Shown here: positions 16,885 through 24,723 of the stretch, one piece after another
Position numbering within the stretch: position 1 is the first letter of the stretch
Layout: the number at the start of each line of letters is the position of its first letter
Assembly: GCF_004363095.1 (NCBI RefSeq)
Contig: NZ_SNYO01000004.1
Coordinates: 186,001-250,000, forward strand
DNA from: Actinomycetospora succinea
Lineage (GTDB): Bacteria; Actinomycetota; Actinomycetes; Mycobacteriales; Pseudonocardiaceae
DNA: 64,000 nt
Direction: 5' to 3'
The notes under the pieces: generated by a model
Told to the model about the DNA's origin: nothing
Databases searched by the model: none
Seen by the model: the letters and a program-made list of their open reading frames with translations, nothing else
Translations under genes and position numbers: made by a program

Positions 16885-17774
16885 CACGTCCAGCGTTCCG
16901 CGCGCGACGGGGGCCGGTCGCCGAGCACGCTCGCGACCATCTCCAGGGTCTGGCGGGTCTCCTCGACCTGGTGGGCGCGCACCATCGTCACCCCGGCCGC
17001 CGCGGCCAGCGCCGTCGCGGCGAGCGTGCCCGTCAGGCGCCCGTGCAGCGGCACGTCGAGGGTCTCGCCGACGACGCCCTTGTTGGACATCGCGAGCAGC
17101 ACCGGCGTCCCCGTCGCCACGAGGCGCGGCAGGCCGCGGAGCACCTCGAGGCTCTGCCGGGTGTTCTTGCCGAAGTCGATGGTGGGGTCGAGCAGGAGGC
17201 CCTCGCGCGGCACGCCGGCGGCCACGGCGCGCTCGGCCAGCGCGGTGGTGACCGCGACCACGTCGCCGACGACGTCGTCGTAGACCGGCCGAACCGGGTC
17301 GGTGCGCGGGGTGAGCCCGCCGGTGTGCGCGCAGACGTAGCCCGCCCCGTAGCGCGCGGTGACCGGCAGGATGTCCGGGTCCCAGCCCGCCCAGCTGTCG
17401 TTGACGAGGTCGGCGCCCGCGGCGAGGCAGGCCTGGGCGACCTCGGCGCGGTAGGTGTCGACGCTGATCGCGAGGTCGGGGTGCTGCTCGCGGGTCCAGG
17501 TCAGGGTGGGCAGGAGCCGGTCGAGCTCCTCGGCGACCGACACCTCGGGACCCGGGCTCGCGGGTACTCCGCCGAGGTCGACCACGTCGGCGCCGGCCGC
17601 GACCGCGTCGTCGATCGCCTTGCGGGCGTCCTCGGGCGCCCACGTGCTGCCCTGGTCGTAGAACGAGTCGGGCGTGCGGTTGACGATCGCCATGATGAGG
17701 GCGCGGTCACGGCGGAGGTGCCGACCGCGGAGCACGATGTGCGTGAGGGCGTCCTCGGCCGCGGCGCTCGCCAT
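16884..17774 (-). CDS. folP2: Dihydropteroate synthase-like protein (FolP2 type)
   Basis: A TIM-barrel protein of the DHPS family, 296 residues. It keeps IMAIVNRTPDSFYD at the start, ISVDTYRAEVAQACLAAGADLVND, LLDPTIDFGKNTRQSL and TMVRAHQVEETRQ. The usual GGESTRPG loop, which binds pterin/pABA, is replaced by GGVPASPGPEV around residues 68-78. The same change occurs in mycobacterial FolP2 (Rv1207, from memory), which has no detectable DHPS activity. The protein is therefore probably not the housekeeping DHPS. ATG 17774 is chosen because residues further upstream are not conserved in style. It diverges from gpgS, the same neighbour as in M. tuberculosis, and is coupled to the RibD-like gene. 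Confidence 0.8.
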   Translation of the reverse strand: MASAAAEDALTHIVLRGRHLRRDRALIMAIVNRTPDSFYDQGSTWAPEDARKAIDDAVAAGADVVDLGGVPASPGPEVSVAEELDRLLPTLTWTREQHPDLAISVDTYRAEVAQACLAAGADLVNDSWAGWDPDILPVTARYGAGYVCAHTGGLTPRTDPVRPVYDDVVGDVVAVTTALAERAVAAGVPREGLLLDPTIDFGKNTRQSLEVLRGLPRLVATGTPVLLAMSNKGVVGETLDVPLHGRLTGTLAATALAAAAGVTMVRAHQVEETRQTLEMVASVLGDRPPSRAERWT

Positions 17775-17826
17775 GCCGTCTTGATACACGATCTCCAGGG
17801 TCCCGAGACGAGGAGCAGAACGCAGC

Positions 17827-18774
17827 GTGAGGGCAGGCACCGAGGACTGGTTCGCCCGCCGGACGTGGGCCCGGCCGCCCTGGACCGCCGCCGGTCTGAC
17901 CGTCGCGAAGGCCGGTCGCACGGTGTCGGTGGTGCTGCCGGCGCTCGACGAGGAGGCCACCGTCGGGGGCGTGGTGGCCGCCGTGCGTCCGCTGCTCGGG
18001 ACGCTGGTCGACGAGCTCCTCGTCGTCGACTCGGGGTCCACCGACGCCACCGTCGCCCGGGCGCGGGAGGCCGGGGCGCGGGTGGTGGCGCGCGACGCGG
18101 TGCTGCCCGGGGTGCCGGTGCGCCCGGGCAAGGGCGAGGTGCTCTGGCGCTCGCTGGCCGCGACGTCGGGCGACCTCGTCGTCTTCCTCGACTCCGACCT
18201 CGTCGACCTCGGCCCCGACTTCGTCGTCAACCTGCTCGGACCGCTGCTCACCGTCGACGGCGTCGCGCTGGTCAAGGGCTTCTACCACCGGCCGTTGAGG
18301 CTTCCGTCTTCCGGGATGGCGGACGCCGACGCGGCGCTGACCGGCGGCGGGCGCGTCACCGAGCTCACCGCACGCCCGGCGCTCGCCGCCCTGCGCCCCG
18401 AGCTCGCCGGGGTCGTGCAGCCGCTCGGCGGCGAGTACGCCGCGACCCGCGAGCTGCTCGAGTCGCTGCCGTTCGCCGCGGGCTACGGCGTCGAGATCGG
18501 GCTGCTGCTCGACACCCACCGCGAGCGCGGGCTCGACGCCATCGCCCAGGTCGACCTCGGCGTCCGCAAGCACCGCCACCGCACCCTGCGCGCGCTGGGC
18601 GCCACGGCCGCGGAGGTGCTCGACGCCGTCGTGCGCCGCTGCGTGCCCGGGCACCCCGGCGCGGACCCGCTCACGCAGTTCGTGCCCGTCGACGGCGACT
18701 GGCTTCCCGACGAGCAGATCGTCGCCACCACCGACCGCCCGCCGCTCGCGACACTGCGCGCCACCGGGAGCTGA
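17827..18774 (+). CDS. gpgS: Glucosyl-3-phosphoglycerate synthase GpgS
   Basis: GT-A fold, family 81-type retaining glycosyltransferase that makes glucosyl-3-phosphoglycerate from a nucleotide-glucose and 3-phosphoglycerate, the first step of methylglucose lipopolysaccharide synthesis. The 315-residue protein has SVVLPALDEEATVG around residue 38, VDSGSTDAT around 75, the acceptor/metal block RPGKGEVLWRSL around 102, FLDSDLVD around 123 (DxD), VKGFYHRP around 152 and GYGVEIGLLLDT around 222. All are typical of GpgS. Start is GTG 17827 with a purine-rich GAGGAGCAGAA stretch upstream; 52 bp separates it from the divergent folP2. Confidence 0.92.
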   Translation: MRAGTEDWFARRTWARPPWTAAGLTVAKAGRTVSVVLPALDEEATVGGVVAAVRPLLGTLVDELLVVDSGSTDATVARAREAGARVVARDAVLPGVPVRPGKGEVLWRSLAATSGDLVVFLDSDLVDLGPDFVVNLLGPLLTVDGVALVKGFYHRPLRLPSSGMADADAALTGGGRVTELTARPALAALRPELAGVVQPLGGEYAATRELLESLPFAAGYGVEIGLLLDTHRERGLDAIAQVDLGVRKHRHRTLRALGATAAEVLDAVVRRCVPGHPGADPLTQFVPVDGDWLPDEQIVATTDRPPLATLRATGS

Positions 18775-18848
18775 CAGGGACCTGTCGATGGGTCGAGCTC
18801 CGCTCCGCTTCGTCTCCCTGTCGGGGTCTCCACCTACCATCGGGGCCC

Positions 18849-19283
18849 ATGGGGAGCGCGCTGGTGTACGTGATCGTGGTCGGCCTCGTGGCCGCCGCGG
18901 TCTACCTGCTGGCGGCGTTCGTCTTCGGCCGCGGCGAGGAGCTGGCCCCGATGCCGCCCGGCGCCACGCCGACGCGGCTGCCCGCGCGCGACCTCACCGG
19001 CGGCGACGTGCGCGACCTGCGCTTCCAGCAGACCCTGCGCGGCTACAAGTGCAGCGAGGTCGACTGGGCGCTCGAGCGTCTGGCCGCCGAGGTCGACGCG
19101 CTGCGGGCGCGCGTCGACGCGATGGAGGGCGGGGAGCCCGCCCGCCCGGCCGTCGAGCCCGCCGCGGTCCTGCGGACCAACGGCACCGGGCTCGCCGACC
19201 CGACGCCCACCGACCCGACGCCCCCGGCGGGTTCGGCCGAGCGCACGTACGGACACTCAGCGTCGGCGGAACCCCTCCGCTGA
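18849..19283 (+). CDS. DivIVA-domain small membrane protein (Rv1209-like)
   Basis: A 144-residue protein with one N-terminal transmembrane helix (residues 4-27), a short linker, and a DivIVA/Wag31-like segment, DVRDLRFQQTLRGYKCSEVDWALERLAAEVDALRARV when read in parts, around residues 56-95. The FxxxLRGYxxxEVD core resembles the lipid-binding N-terminus of DivIVA. A Pro/Thr-rich tail follows. ATG 18849 lies 8 nt after TACCAT (18835-18840), a leaderless start. The position after gpgS matches Rv1209 (from memory). A role in cell-pole or membrane organisation is only inferred. Confidence 0.75.
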   Translation: MGSALVYVIVVGLVAAAVYLLAAFVFGRGEELAPMPPGATPTRLPARDLTGGDVRDLRFQQTLRGYKCSEVDWALERLAAEVDALRARVDAMEGGEPARPAVEPAAVLRTNGTGLADPTPTDPTPPAGSAERTYGHSASAEPLR

Positions 19284-19299
19284 CGAGCAGAGGAGAGGC

Positions 19300-19761
19300 A
19301 TGGCGCGACGAGAGATCACGCTGTCCGTGGACGTCGACGCGCCCGTCGAGACGGTCTGGCGGCAGGTCACCGACTGGGAGGCCCAGGGCGAGTGGATGCT
19401 CGGCACGTCGGTGCGGGTCACGCGCGGGGACGGCGTCAGCGTCGGCTCCGAGCTGGCCGCGACCACGGGTGTGGGGCCGCTGGGCGTCACCGACACCATG
19501 GAGATCGTCGGTTGGGACCCGCCGCACCGCGCGACCGTGCGCCACACCGGGGCCGTCGTGCGCGGCAGCGGCGTGTTCAGCGTGCTGGAGCGCCGGGGTG
19601 ACGACGGGCGCGAGGCCTCGACGTTCGTGTGGAGCGAGCAGCTCGACCTGCCGCTCGGCCCCCTCGGCGCGCTGGGCTGGCCGCTGGTGAAGCCGGCGTT
19701 CGCGTGGGGCGTGCAGCGCTCGCTCGACACGTTCGCCCGGCGGTGCGAGAGCGCCCGATGA
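19300..19761 (+). CDS. SRPBCC (START/polyketide cyclase-like) family protein
   Basis: A 153-residue helix-grip fold protein. It opens with REITLSVDVDAPVETVWRQVTDWEAQGEWM, the classic first strand, helix and W/E-x-W motif of SRPBCC proteins. It continues with TDTMEIVGWDPPHRATVRHTG and ends in a long C-terminal helix (VKPAFAWGVQRSLDTFARR). Such proteins bind hydrophobic ligands, and no substrate can be named. ATG 19300 follows AGAGGAGAGG at 19287-19296. It overlaps tag by ATGA and follows the DivIVA-like gene by 16 bp, so the three may form one transcript. Confidence 0.8.
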   Translation: MARREITLSVDVDAPVETVWRQVTDWEAQGEWMLGTSVRVTRGDGVSVGSELAATTGVGPLGVTDTMEIVGWDPPHRATVRHTGAVVRGSGVFSVLERRGDDGREASTFVWSEQLDLPLGPLGALGWPLVKPAFAWGVQRSLDTFARRCESAR

Positions 19762-20387
19762 CCTCCCCGGTGAGTGCGGCCGTGGTCGGTCCCGACGGGG
19801 TCGGCCGTTGCCCCTGGGGCGCCGGGGACGGGCTGCTCGCGGACTACCACGACACCGAGTGGGGCCGTGAGCTGCGCGGACGCGACGCGCTGTACGAGCG
19901 GATCAGCCTCGAGGCATTCCAGTCGGGGCTCTCGTGGCTGGTCGTGCTGCGCAAGCGCCCGGCGTTCCGGGCCGCGTTCGCCGACTTCGACCCGGAGGCG
20001 GTGGCCCGCTTCGGCGACGACGACGTCGAGCGCCTGCTCGCCGACGCCGGGATCGTCCGCAACCGCGCCAAGATCGAGGCGACGATCGCCAACGCCCGTG
20101 CCGTGCTCGGGCTCGCCGAGCGCGGCGAGGACCTCGACACGCTGCTCTGGTCGTTCGCCCCGCCCGCGCGGGAGGCGCCGCCGGTGGGCTTCGAGGACGT
20201 CCCCGCCACCACGCCGGAGTCGACCGCGATGGCCAAGGCCCTACGCGCCCGCGGCTTCCGGTTCGTGGGGCCGACGACGTGCTACGCGATGATGCAGGCC
20301 ACCGGGATGGTCGACGACCACGTCGCCGGTTGCTTCCGCGCCGTGACGCCGTCGGGTGCCCCTGCGGCCGGTCGGGCGGGCGCCTGA
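19758..20387 (+). CDS. tag: DNA-3-methyladenine glycosylase I (Tag)
   Basis: Base-excision repair glycosylase that releases 3-methyladenine. The 209-residue protein has CPWGAGDGLLADYHDTEWG near the N-terminus (zinc Cys and the YHDxEWG block), LYERISLEAFQSGLSWLVVLRKRPAFR (QAGLSW-type catalytic Glu helix), NRAKIEATIANA, and GFRFVGPTTCYAMMQATGMVDDH with the remaining zinc ligands near the C-terminus. All core Tag blocks are present. ATG 19758 overlaps the preceding stop (ATGA). A tag gene occupies this place in M. tuberculosis (Rv1210, from memory). Confidence 0.93.
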   Translation: MTSPVSAAVVGPDGVGRCPWGAGDGLLADYHDTEWGRELRGRDALYERISLEAFQSGLSWLVVLRKRPAFRAAFADFDPEAVARFGDDDVERLLADAGIVRNRAKIEATIANARAVLGLAERGEDLDTLLWSFAPPAREAPPVGFEDVPATTPESTAMAKALRARGFRFVGPTTCYAMMQATGMVDDHVAGCFRAVTPSGAPAAGRAGA

Positions 20388-20538
20388 CCGGGGCGGACAC
20401 GCCCGGGTGATCGCTCCGGTGTCGTGCCTGTCGGGTCCATAGGGAAGAATCGTCGCTTGTCACACGGCGCTCGCTCCCCGGCCGCCCTCTCGGGCGACAC
20501 GGGGGACGAAGACGACCAGCTCGTGGAGGGAGCACGCT
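20388..20538. other. Intergenic region upstream of DUF3117 gene
   Basis: About 150 bp, less GC-rich than its surroundings near 20430-20462. GGAGGG at 20526-20531 serves as the ribosome binding site of the DUF3117 gene. TAGGGA at 20441-20446 is a weak -10 candidate. No terminator hairpin for tag was recognised. Confidence 0.35.
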
Positions 20539-20706
20539 ATGGCGGCCATGAAGCCCCGGACCGGTGACGGTCCCCTCGAGGTCACCAAGGAGGGGCGCGG
20601 CATCGTGATGCGCGTGCCTCTCGAGGGTGGGGGGCGCCTCGTCGTCGAGATGACGGCGGACGAGGCGGGCGACCTGCGAGAGGCTCTGCAGGGCGTGGTC
20701 GGCTGA
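20539..20706 (+). CDS. DUF3117 small protein (Rv1211-like)
   Basis: A 55-residue protein, MAAMKPRTGDGPLEVTKEGR to start, then GIVMRVPLEGGGRLVVEMT and ADEAGDLREALQ. It matches the actinobacterial DUF3117 family, almost invariant in sequence and of unknown function. ATG 20539 has GGAGGG 7 nt upstream. The following aminopeptidase frame starts at the CTG that overlaps this stop, so translation is probably coupled. M. tuberculosis has the equivalent gene right after tag (Rv1211, from memory). Confidence 0.88.
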   Translation: MAAMKPRTGDGPLEVTKEGRGIVMRVPLEGGGRLVVEMTADEAGDLREALQGVVG

Positions 20707-22310
20707 GCACCCCGACCTCCGCGGGGCGGGACGGCGCCGGCCCCGCGGTCGCTGCGCAGGACGTCGCTGCGCAGTACGCGGCACCGGCGCTGCCCACCCC
20801 GCTCGCCGTCCTCACCACCGACGTCCCTCCCGGTGACGGCGCCGAGAGTGCCGCCACCGTGCGCTGGCGGCGGCGTGACGAGCGCGCCGACGACGGCGAG
20901 ACCGCGGACGACACCTCCGACGACACCTCCGACGACGCCGGTGACGGTGCCGTCGAGGGGGCCGTCGAGGGTGCCCCGCCGGGCTGGCGGCCCTCGGCGG
21001 GCTCGGTCGCCGCGCTGCCCGGTGCTGGTCCCTCGGCCCCGGCGAGCTGGCTGGTCGGCGTGGGGGAGGGCCGCGCGCGGGACTGGCGCTCCGCCGGCGC
21101 CGCCGCGGTCCGCGCCGTCCGCGACGCCCCGGCGAGCGCCCTGGGCACCGGCGACGAGCGCGTCGCCGTCCTGCGCCCCGACCGTCCCGAGGACGCGCCG
21201 ACCTCGGCCGACGACTGGGCCGCGCTGGCGCTCGGCGTCGTCCTCGGCTCCCACCGGTTCGCCGTGAAGTCCGACGGCACCCCGCTGCGCCTGCGGGTGC
21301 ACGTCGGCGTCCCCGGCGAGCACCGCGGCGCGGTCGAGCGAGCCGTCGAGCTCGCCACGGCCACGGCCCGCGCCCGCGACCTGGCCGACACGCCCTCGGG
21401 CGCCAAGTCGCCGGCCTGGTTCGCGGACACCGCGTCCGCGCTGGTCGCCGACGCCGAGGGCCTCCGGGTCACCGTCCGCGACGAGCACTGGCTCGCCGCG
21501 GAGGGCTTCGGCGGCGTCCTCGCCGTCGGCGGCGGCTCGTCGCGCCCGCCCCGGTTCCTCGAGCTGGCGTGGACCCCGGAGGGCGCAACCGACCACGTCG
21601 TCCTCGTCGGCAAGGGCATCACCTTCGACACCGGCGGCATCTCGATCAAGCCGAACGCCGGCATGGCGGACATGCGCACCGACTGCGCGGGCGGCGCCGC
21701 CGTCGTCGCCGCGCTCCGGGCGGTCGCGCGGCTGGGCGTGCCGGTGCGGGTCACCGGGCTGGTCCCGCTCGCCGAGAACCACGTCTCCGGGTCGGCGTAC
21801 CGCCCGGGTGACATCGTGCGCCACCGCGGCGGCACCACCACCGAGGTCACCAACACCGACGCCGAGGGCCGCATGGTGCTCGCCGACGCGATCGCCTACG
21901 CCCTCGAGGAACTGGCGCCCGACGTGGTCGTCGACGTCGCCACGCTCACCGGGGCGATGAAGGTCGCCCTCGGCGTGCGCACCGGCGGGGTCTTCGCCAG
22001 CGACCCGGCCCTGCGCGCGGCGATCGTCGCGGCCGGCGAGGGCACCGGCGAGGCGTGGTGGCCGATGCCGCTGACCGCCGACCTCGACCCCGACGTCGAC
22101 TCCCGCATCGCCGACGTCCGCCAGGCCCCCGGCGGGCCGGGCGCCATCGCGGCGGCCCTGTTCCTGCGCCGCTTCACCGACGGGCGGCCGTGGGCGCACC
22201 TCGACATCGCCGGGCCCGCGCGCTGCGACAGCCCGCACGAGGAGGTCGCCAAGGGCGCGACGGGCTTCGCCGCCCGGACGCTCGTGGAGTTCTGCGCGTC
22301 ACGCGCCTGA
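20703..22310 (+). CDS. pepA: Leucyl aminopeptidase (M17 family)
   Basis: M17 dinuclear-zinc aminopeptidase. C-terminal catalytic domain motifs: VLVGKGITFDTGGISIKPNAGMADMRTD split across residues 300-330 (metal Lys/Asp), NTDAEGRMVLADA around 385 (metal Asp/Glu and catalytic Arg) and HLDIAGPA near the end. The N-terminal domain is divergent, with an Asp/Thr repeat (DDTSDDTSDDAGD). The only standard start is GTG 20859, but the 52 codons before it have strong GC3 bias and read PALPTPLAVLTTDVPPGDG, typical M17 N-terminal sequence. That frame opens at CTG 20703, overlapping the DUF3117 stop. I use 20703 (535 residues); from GTG it would be 483. Confidence 0.85.
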   Translation: MSTPTSAGRDGAGPAVAAQDVAAQYAAPALPTPLAVLTTDVPPGDGAESAATVRWRRRDERADDGETADDTSDDTSDDAGDGAVEGAVEGAPPGWRPSAGSVAALPGAGPSAPASWLVGVGEGRARDWRSAGAAAVRAVRDAPASALGTGDERVAVLRPDRPEDAPTSADDWAALALGVVLGSHRFAVKSDGTPLRLRVHVGVPGEHRGAVERAVELATATARARDLADTPSGAKSPAWFADTASALVADAEGLRVTVRDEHWLAAEGFGGVLAVGGGSSRPPRFLELAWTPEGATDHVVLVGKGITFDTGGISIKPNAGMADMRTDCAGGAAVVAALRAVARLGVPVRVTGLVPLAENHVSGSAYRPGDIVRHRGGTTTEVTNTDAEGRMVLADAIAYALEELAPDVVVDVATLTGAMKVALGVRTGGVFASDPALRAAIVAAGEGTGEAWWPMPLTADLDPDVDSRIADVRQAPGGPGAIAAALFLRRFTDGRPWAHLDIAGPARCDSPHEEVAKGATGFAARTLVEFCASRA

Positions 22311-23081
22311 CGGCTCGCGCAGGGCCGCGCAGAGCAGGCCGTCGGCGATCGGCAGCACCAGCGGCACGAGGCGCTCGTCCTCCCGGACGACCCGCACGGT
22401 CTCGCGCAGCGCGCCCGCGACGGCCTCGCGGCGCACCGGGTCGGCGAGCCGACCCGCCCAGAGCACGTCGTCGACGACCACCACGCCGCCCGGGCGCAGC
22501 AGGCGCAGCGACGCCTCGAGGTCGCGGGGCATCTCGGTGGTCACGCCGTCGACGACGACGAGGTCGTAGCCGGCGTCCGAGAGCTTCGGCAGCACCTGCC
22601 GCGACGTCCCCTTGATCATCCGGACGCGCCCGGGCGGGAACCCCGCCTCGGCGCACGCCGCGCGCGCCCGGCCCTGGCGCTCGCCGTCGGGGTCGATGCT
22701 GGTCAGCAGCCCGTCGGCGGGCATCCCGCGCAGGAGCGCGACGGTGCCGATCCCCAGGCCCGTGCCGATCTCGACGACGGCGCGCGCCCGCGTCGAGGCG
22801 GCGAGGAAGGTCAGCGCGGCCGCGGTCGCCGGGGAGACGGCGACGACGCCCGCCTCCGCCGAGCGCGCGCGCAGCCCGGCGAGCAGCTCGTCCTCGACGA
22901 GGAACGCCTCCGCCCGCTCGGCGACGCGGGTCCGGGCACGGGCGGCGACCTCGGCCTCGTCGGGACCGGGGGCGTCGGTGGCGACCGGGGCGCTCGCCTC
23001 CGGCCTGCGGACGGCACGCAGGGGCCGGGACGGGCCGCGCGCGCTCCCACCGCCGCGCCCGCCCGGGCGTCCCGTCGCCAT
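22299..23081 (-). CDS. SAM-dependent O-methyltransferase (family 3, Rv1220c-like)
   Basis: A 260-residue class I methyltransferase. The first 45 residues are basic and Gly/Pro-rich. The core has the family lead-in AEAFLVEDELLAGLRARSAE, the SAM loop VVEIGTGLGIGTVALLRG around residue 100, the acidic TSIDPDGERQ, KGTSRQVLPKL, and DLVVVDGVTTE (catalytic Asp/metal). It resembles COMT-type methyltransferases, but the substrate is unknown. ATG 23081 lies 6 nt from TAGCCT on the same strand, so it is probably leaderless. It is divergent from sigE exactly as Rv1220c is from sigE in M. tuberculosis (from memory). Confidence 0.85.
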   Translation of the reverse strand: MATGRPGGRGGGSARGPSRPLRAVRRPEASAPVATDAPGPDEAEVAARARTRVAERAEAFLVEDELLAGLRARSAEAGVVAVSPATAAALTFLAASTRARAVVEIGTGLGIGTVALLRGMPADGLLTSIDPDGERQGRARAACAEAGFPPGRVRMIKGTSRQVLPKLSDAGYDLVVVDGVTTEMPRDLEASLRLLRPGGVVVVDDVLWAGRLADPVRREAVAGALRETVRVVREDERLVPLVLPIADGLLCAALREPSGA

Positions 23082-23217
23082 GGGAGCAGGCTAGATCGCG
23101 TCGCGGCCGGGACCGGCGTGCCGCGCCGACACGCCGCCGACACGGTCGGGGTGAGGGCGGGATCACGTCCACCTGCGGAAACTCAGGGCCCTCTCAGCTC
23201 GACCTCACCCCTGTGAC
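23082..23217. promoter_or_regulatory. Divergent promoter region, O-methyltransferase and sigE
   Basis: 136 bp carrying the leaderless TAGCCT box (23088-23093, minus) and the sigE upstream region. GGAAAC at 23178-23183 could be an ECF-type -35, but no matching -10 is convincing, so autoregulation by SigE is only a possibility. Confidence 0.35.
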
Positions 23218-23952
23218 ATGACGGCCCGCCAGAGTGGTGCCCACGTCGCCGGCACCCCGACCGGCCGCCGTCAGCCGAGCCGAGGAGCACGCACCCCGAT
23301 GCCCGACCGACCCGCCCCCGCCGCCGCCGTCTCCCCCTCGGGCGCGCCGTCCTCGGGCGGGACGGCTCTCCTCGAGCGTCCCGAGCACGCCCCCGCGGCC
23401 ATGGACGACGTCTTCGACGAGACCGGGACGTGGGTGCCGCCGACCTGGGACGACGTCGTGCGCCAGCACGCCGACCGGGTCTACCGCCTCGCCTACCGCC
23501 TCACCGGCGACGCCCACGACGCCGAGGACCTCACGCAGGAGACCTTCATCCGCGTGTTCCGGTCGCTCTCCGGCTACAAGCCCGGCACGTTCGAGGGCTG
23601 GCTGCACCGGATCACCACCAACCTCTTCCTCGACATGGTCCGCCGCCGCGCCCGGCTGCGGATGGAGGGCCTCCCCGAGGACACCGACCGCCTGCCCGGC
23701 GGCGGCCCCGACCCCGAGCAGGTCTGGTCCGAGGCCCACCTCGACCCCGACCTGCAGGCCGCCCTCGACGCGCTCGCGCCCGAGTTCCGCGCCGCCGTCG
23801 TGCTCTGCGACGTGGAAGGTCTCTCGTACGAGGAGATCGCGGCGACCCTCGGTGTCAAACTGGGGACCGTGCGAAGCCGCATCCACCGCGGGCGTCAGGC
23901 CCTGCGCGCAGCGCTCGAGTCCCGCGACCCCTCCTCACGGAGCTCGGCATGA
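23218..23952 (+). CDS. sigE: ECF RNA polymerase sigma factor SigE
   Basis: Envelope-stress sigma factor, 244 residues. A variable N-terminal extension of about 80 residues precedes region 2 ([60 protein letters not shown]) and region 4 ([51 protein letters not shown]). Region 2 is nearly identical to M. tuberculosis SigE as I remember it. ATG 23218 is used; ATG 23299 would still keep both regions. It overlaps rseA by ATGA, placing the antisigma factor in the same transcript. Confidence 0.93.
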   Translation: MTARQSGAHVAGTPTGRRQPSRGARTPMPDRPAPAAAVSPSGAPSSGGTALLERPEHAPAAMDDVFDETGTWVPPTWDDVVRQHADRVYRLAYRLTGDAHDAEDLTQETFIRVFRSLSGYKPGTFEGWLHRITTNLFLDMVRRRARLRMEGLPEDTDRLPGGGPDPEQVWSEAHLDPDLQAALDALAPEFRAAVVLCDVEGLSYEEIAATLGVKLGTVRSRIHRGRQALRAALESRDPSSRSSA

Positions 23953-24572
23953 TCTCCGGACGCTCCGGGGGCTCGGGCTGGTCGCGGCGGTTCACCGAGG
24001 CCGGCCATCTCGCGCTCGACGCTGTCGTGGCGTTCGTCGACGACGAGCTGCCGCCCGGTCCGGCCCACCGCGCGGCCGCGCACGTCGACCGCTGCCTGTC
24101 CTGCGCCGCCGAGGTCGCCGCCCAGCGGCAGGCCCGGCGCCGGGTCCGCGCGGCCGGCGGTCCCGCCGTCCCCAGCTCGCTCATCAGCGCCCTGTGCTCC
24201 ATCCCCGACGCGGCGCCCGTCCCGCAGGCCCCCGCGGGCCTCGCGGTCGGTCCCGACGGCGAGATCGTCGTCGCCGCCGACCCGGACCACGACGAGCCCG
24301 GCCACCGCGCCCGCCGCTGGCCCCGCCGCCGCGCCCTCGGGGTGCCGGTGGCCCTCAGCTCCGGGGTGGTCGTCGGCGCGGCCGCCCTCGCCGCGTTCGC
24401 CGGGCCGGCCATCGTGTCCGGCACCGCGCCGTCCTCGGCGGCCACGCGCGCCCCCGCTCTGCAGACCGTGGCGCCGAGCGTCACGCCCACCGCCGCGGCC
24501 GCCGACCTCGCGGTCCGCGACCGCACCGCCGCCTCGCGATCCGGCGCGCTGCCGGGCCCCGGCGCTCCCTGA
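23949..24572 (+). CDS. rseA: Anti-sigma factor RseA (zf-HC2/ZAS domain)
   Basis: A 207-residue membrane-associated antisigma factor for SigE. The N-terminal ZAS domain has the zinc motif H-x3-C-x2-C ([12 protein letters not shown], residues 45-56). A Pro/Asp-rich linker is followed by a possible transmembrane helix ([20 protein letters not shown], about residues 135-155) and an Ala/Thr-rich extracytoplasmic tail. Translation is coupled to sigE. In mycobacteria the homologue releases SigE on redox or envelope stress; that regulation is inferred here from family and position, not shown. Confidence 0.88.
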   Translation: MISGRSGGSGWSRRFTEAGHLALDAVVAFVDDELPPGPAHRAAAHVDRCLSCAAEVAAQRQARRRVRAAGGPAVPSSLISALCSIPDAAPVPQAPAGLAVGPDGEIVVAADPDHDEPGHRARRWPRRRALGVPVALSSGVVVGAAALAAFAGPAIVSGTAPSSAATRAPALQTVAPSVTPTAAAADLAVRDRTAASRSGALPGPGAP

Positions 24573-24651
24573 GTGCCCGTCCGCTGACCGGCCCTTCACC
24601 GCTGCGGTCGCACGCTGTGACGGTGTCGACGCGTGGCGCGCCCCGAGGCTC

Positions 24652-24657
24652 TACGGT
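24652..24657 (+). promoter_or_regulatory. -10 box (TACGGT) ahead of htrA leader ORF
   Basis: TACGGT lies 9 nt before the ATG of the leader ORF at 24667. It suggests an htrA promoter separate from sigE-rseA, with a leaderless leader peptide. Confidence 0.4.
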
Positions 24658-24666
24658 GGTGGGGCG

Positions 24667-24723
24667 ATGAGCACCACCCTTCTGCGGCCTGCCCGCCCGC
24701 GCACCCGCCGGGACACGCGATGA
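24667..24723 (+). CDS. 18-residue leader ORF coupled to htrA
   Basis: [18 protein letters not shown], opened by ATG 24667 just after a TACGGT box and closed by a TGA that overlaps the htrA ATG (ATGA). htrA has no obvious ribosome binding site of its own, so ribosomes ending this peptide could reinitiate on htrA. The peptide is basic and unlike known attenuator peptides. It could be a chance ORF, but the exact coupling and promoter spacing make that less likely. Confidence 0.45.
   Translation: MSTTLLRPARPRTRRDTR

Noticed and set aside
23170-23217. SigE-type autoregulatory promoter upstream of sigE
   Set aside because: GGAAAC is present, but no ECF -10 lies at the right spacing, so autoregulation cannot be claimed.
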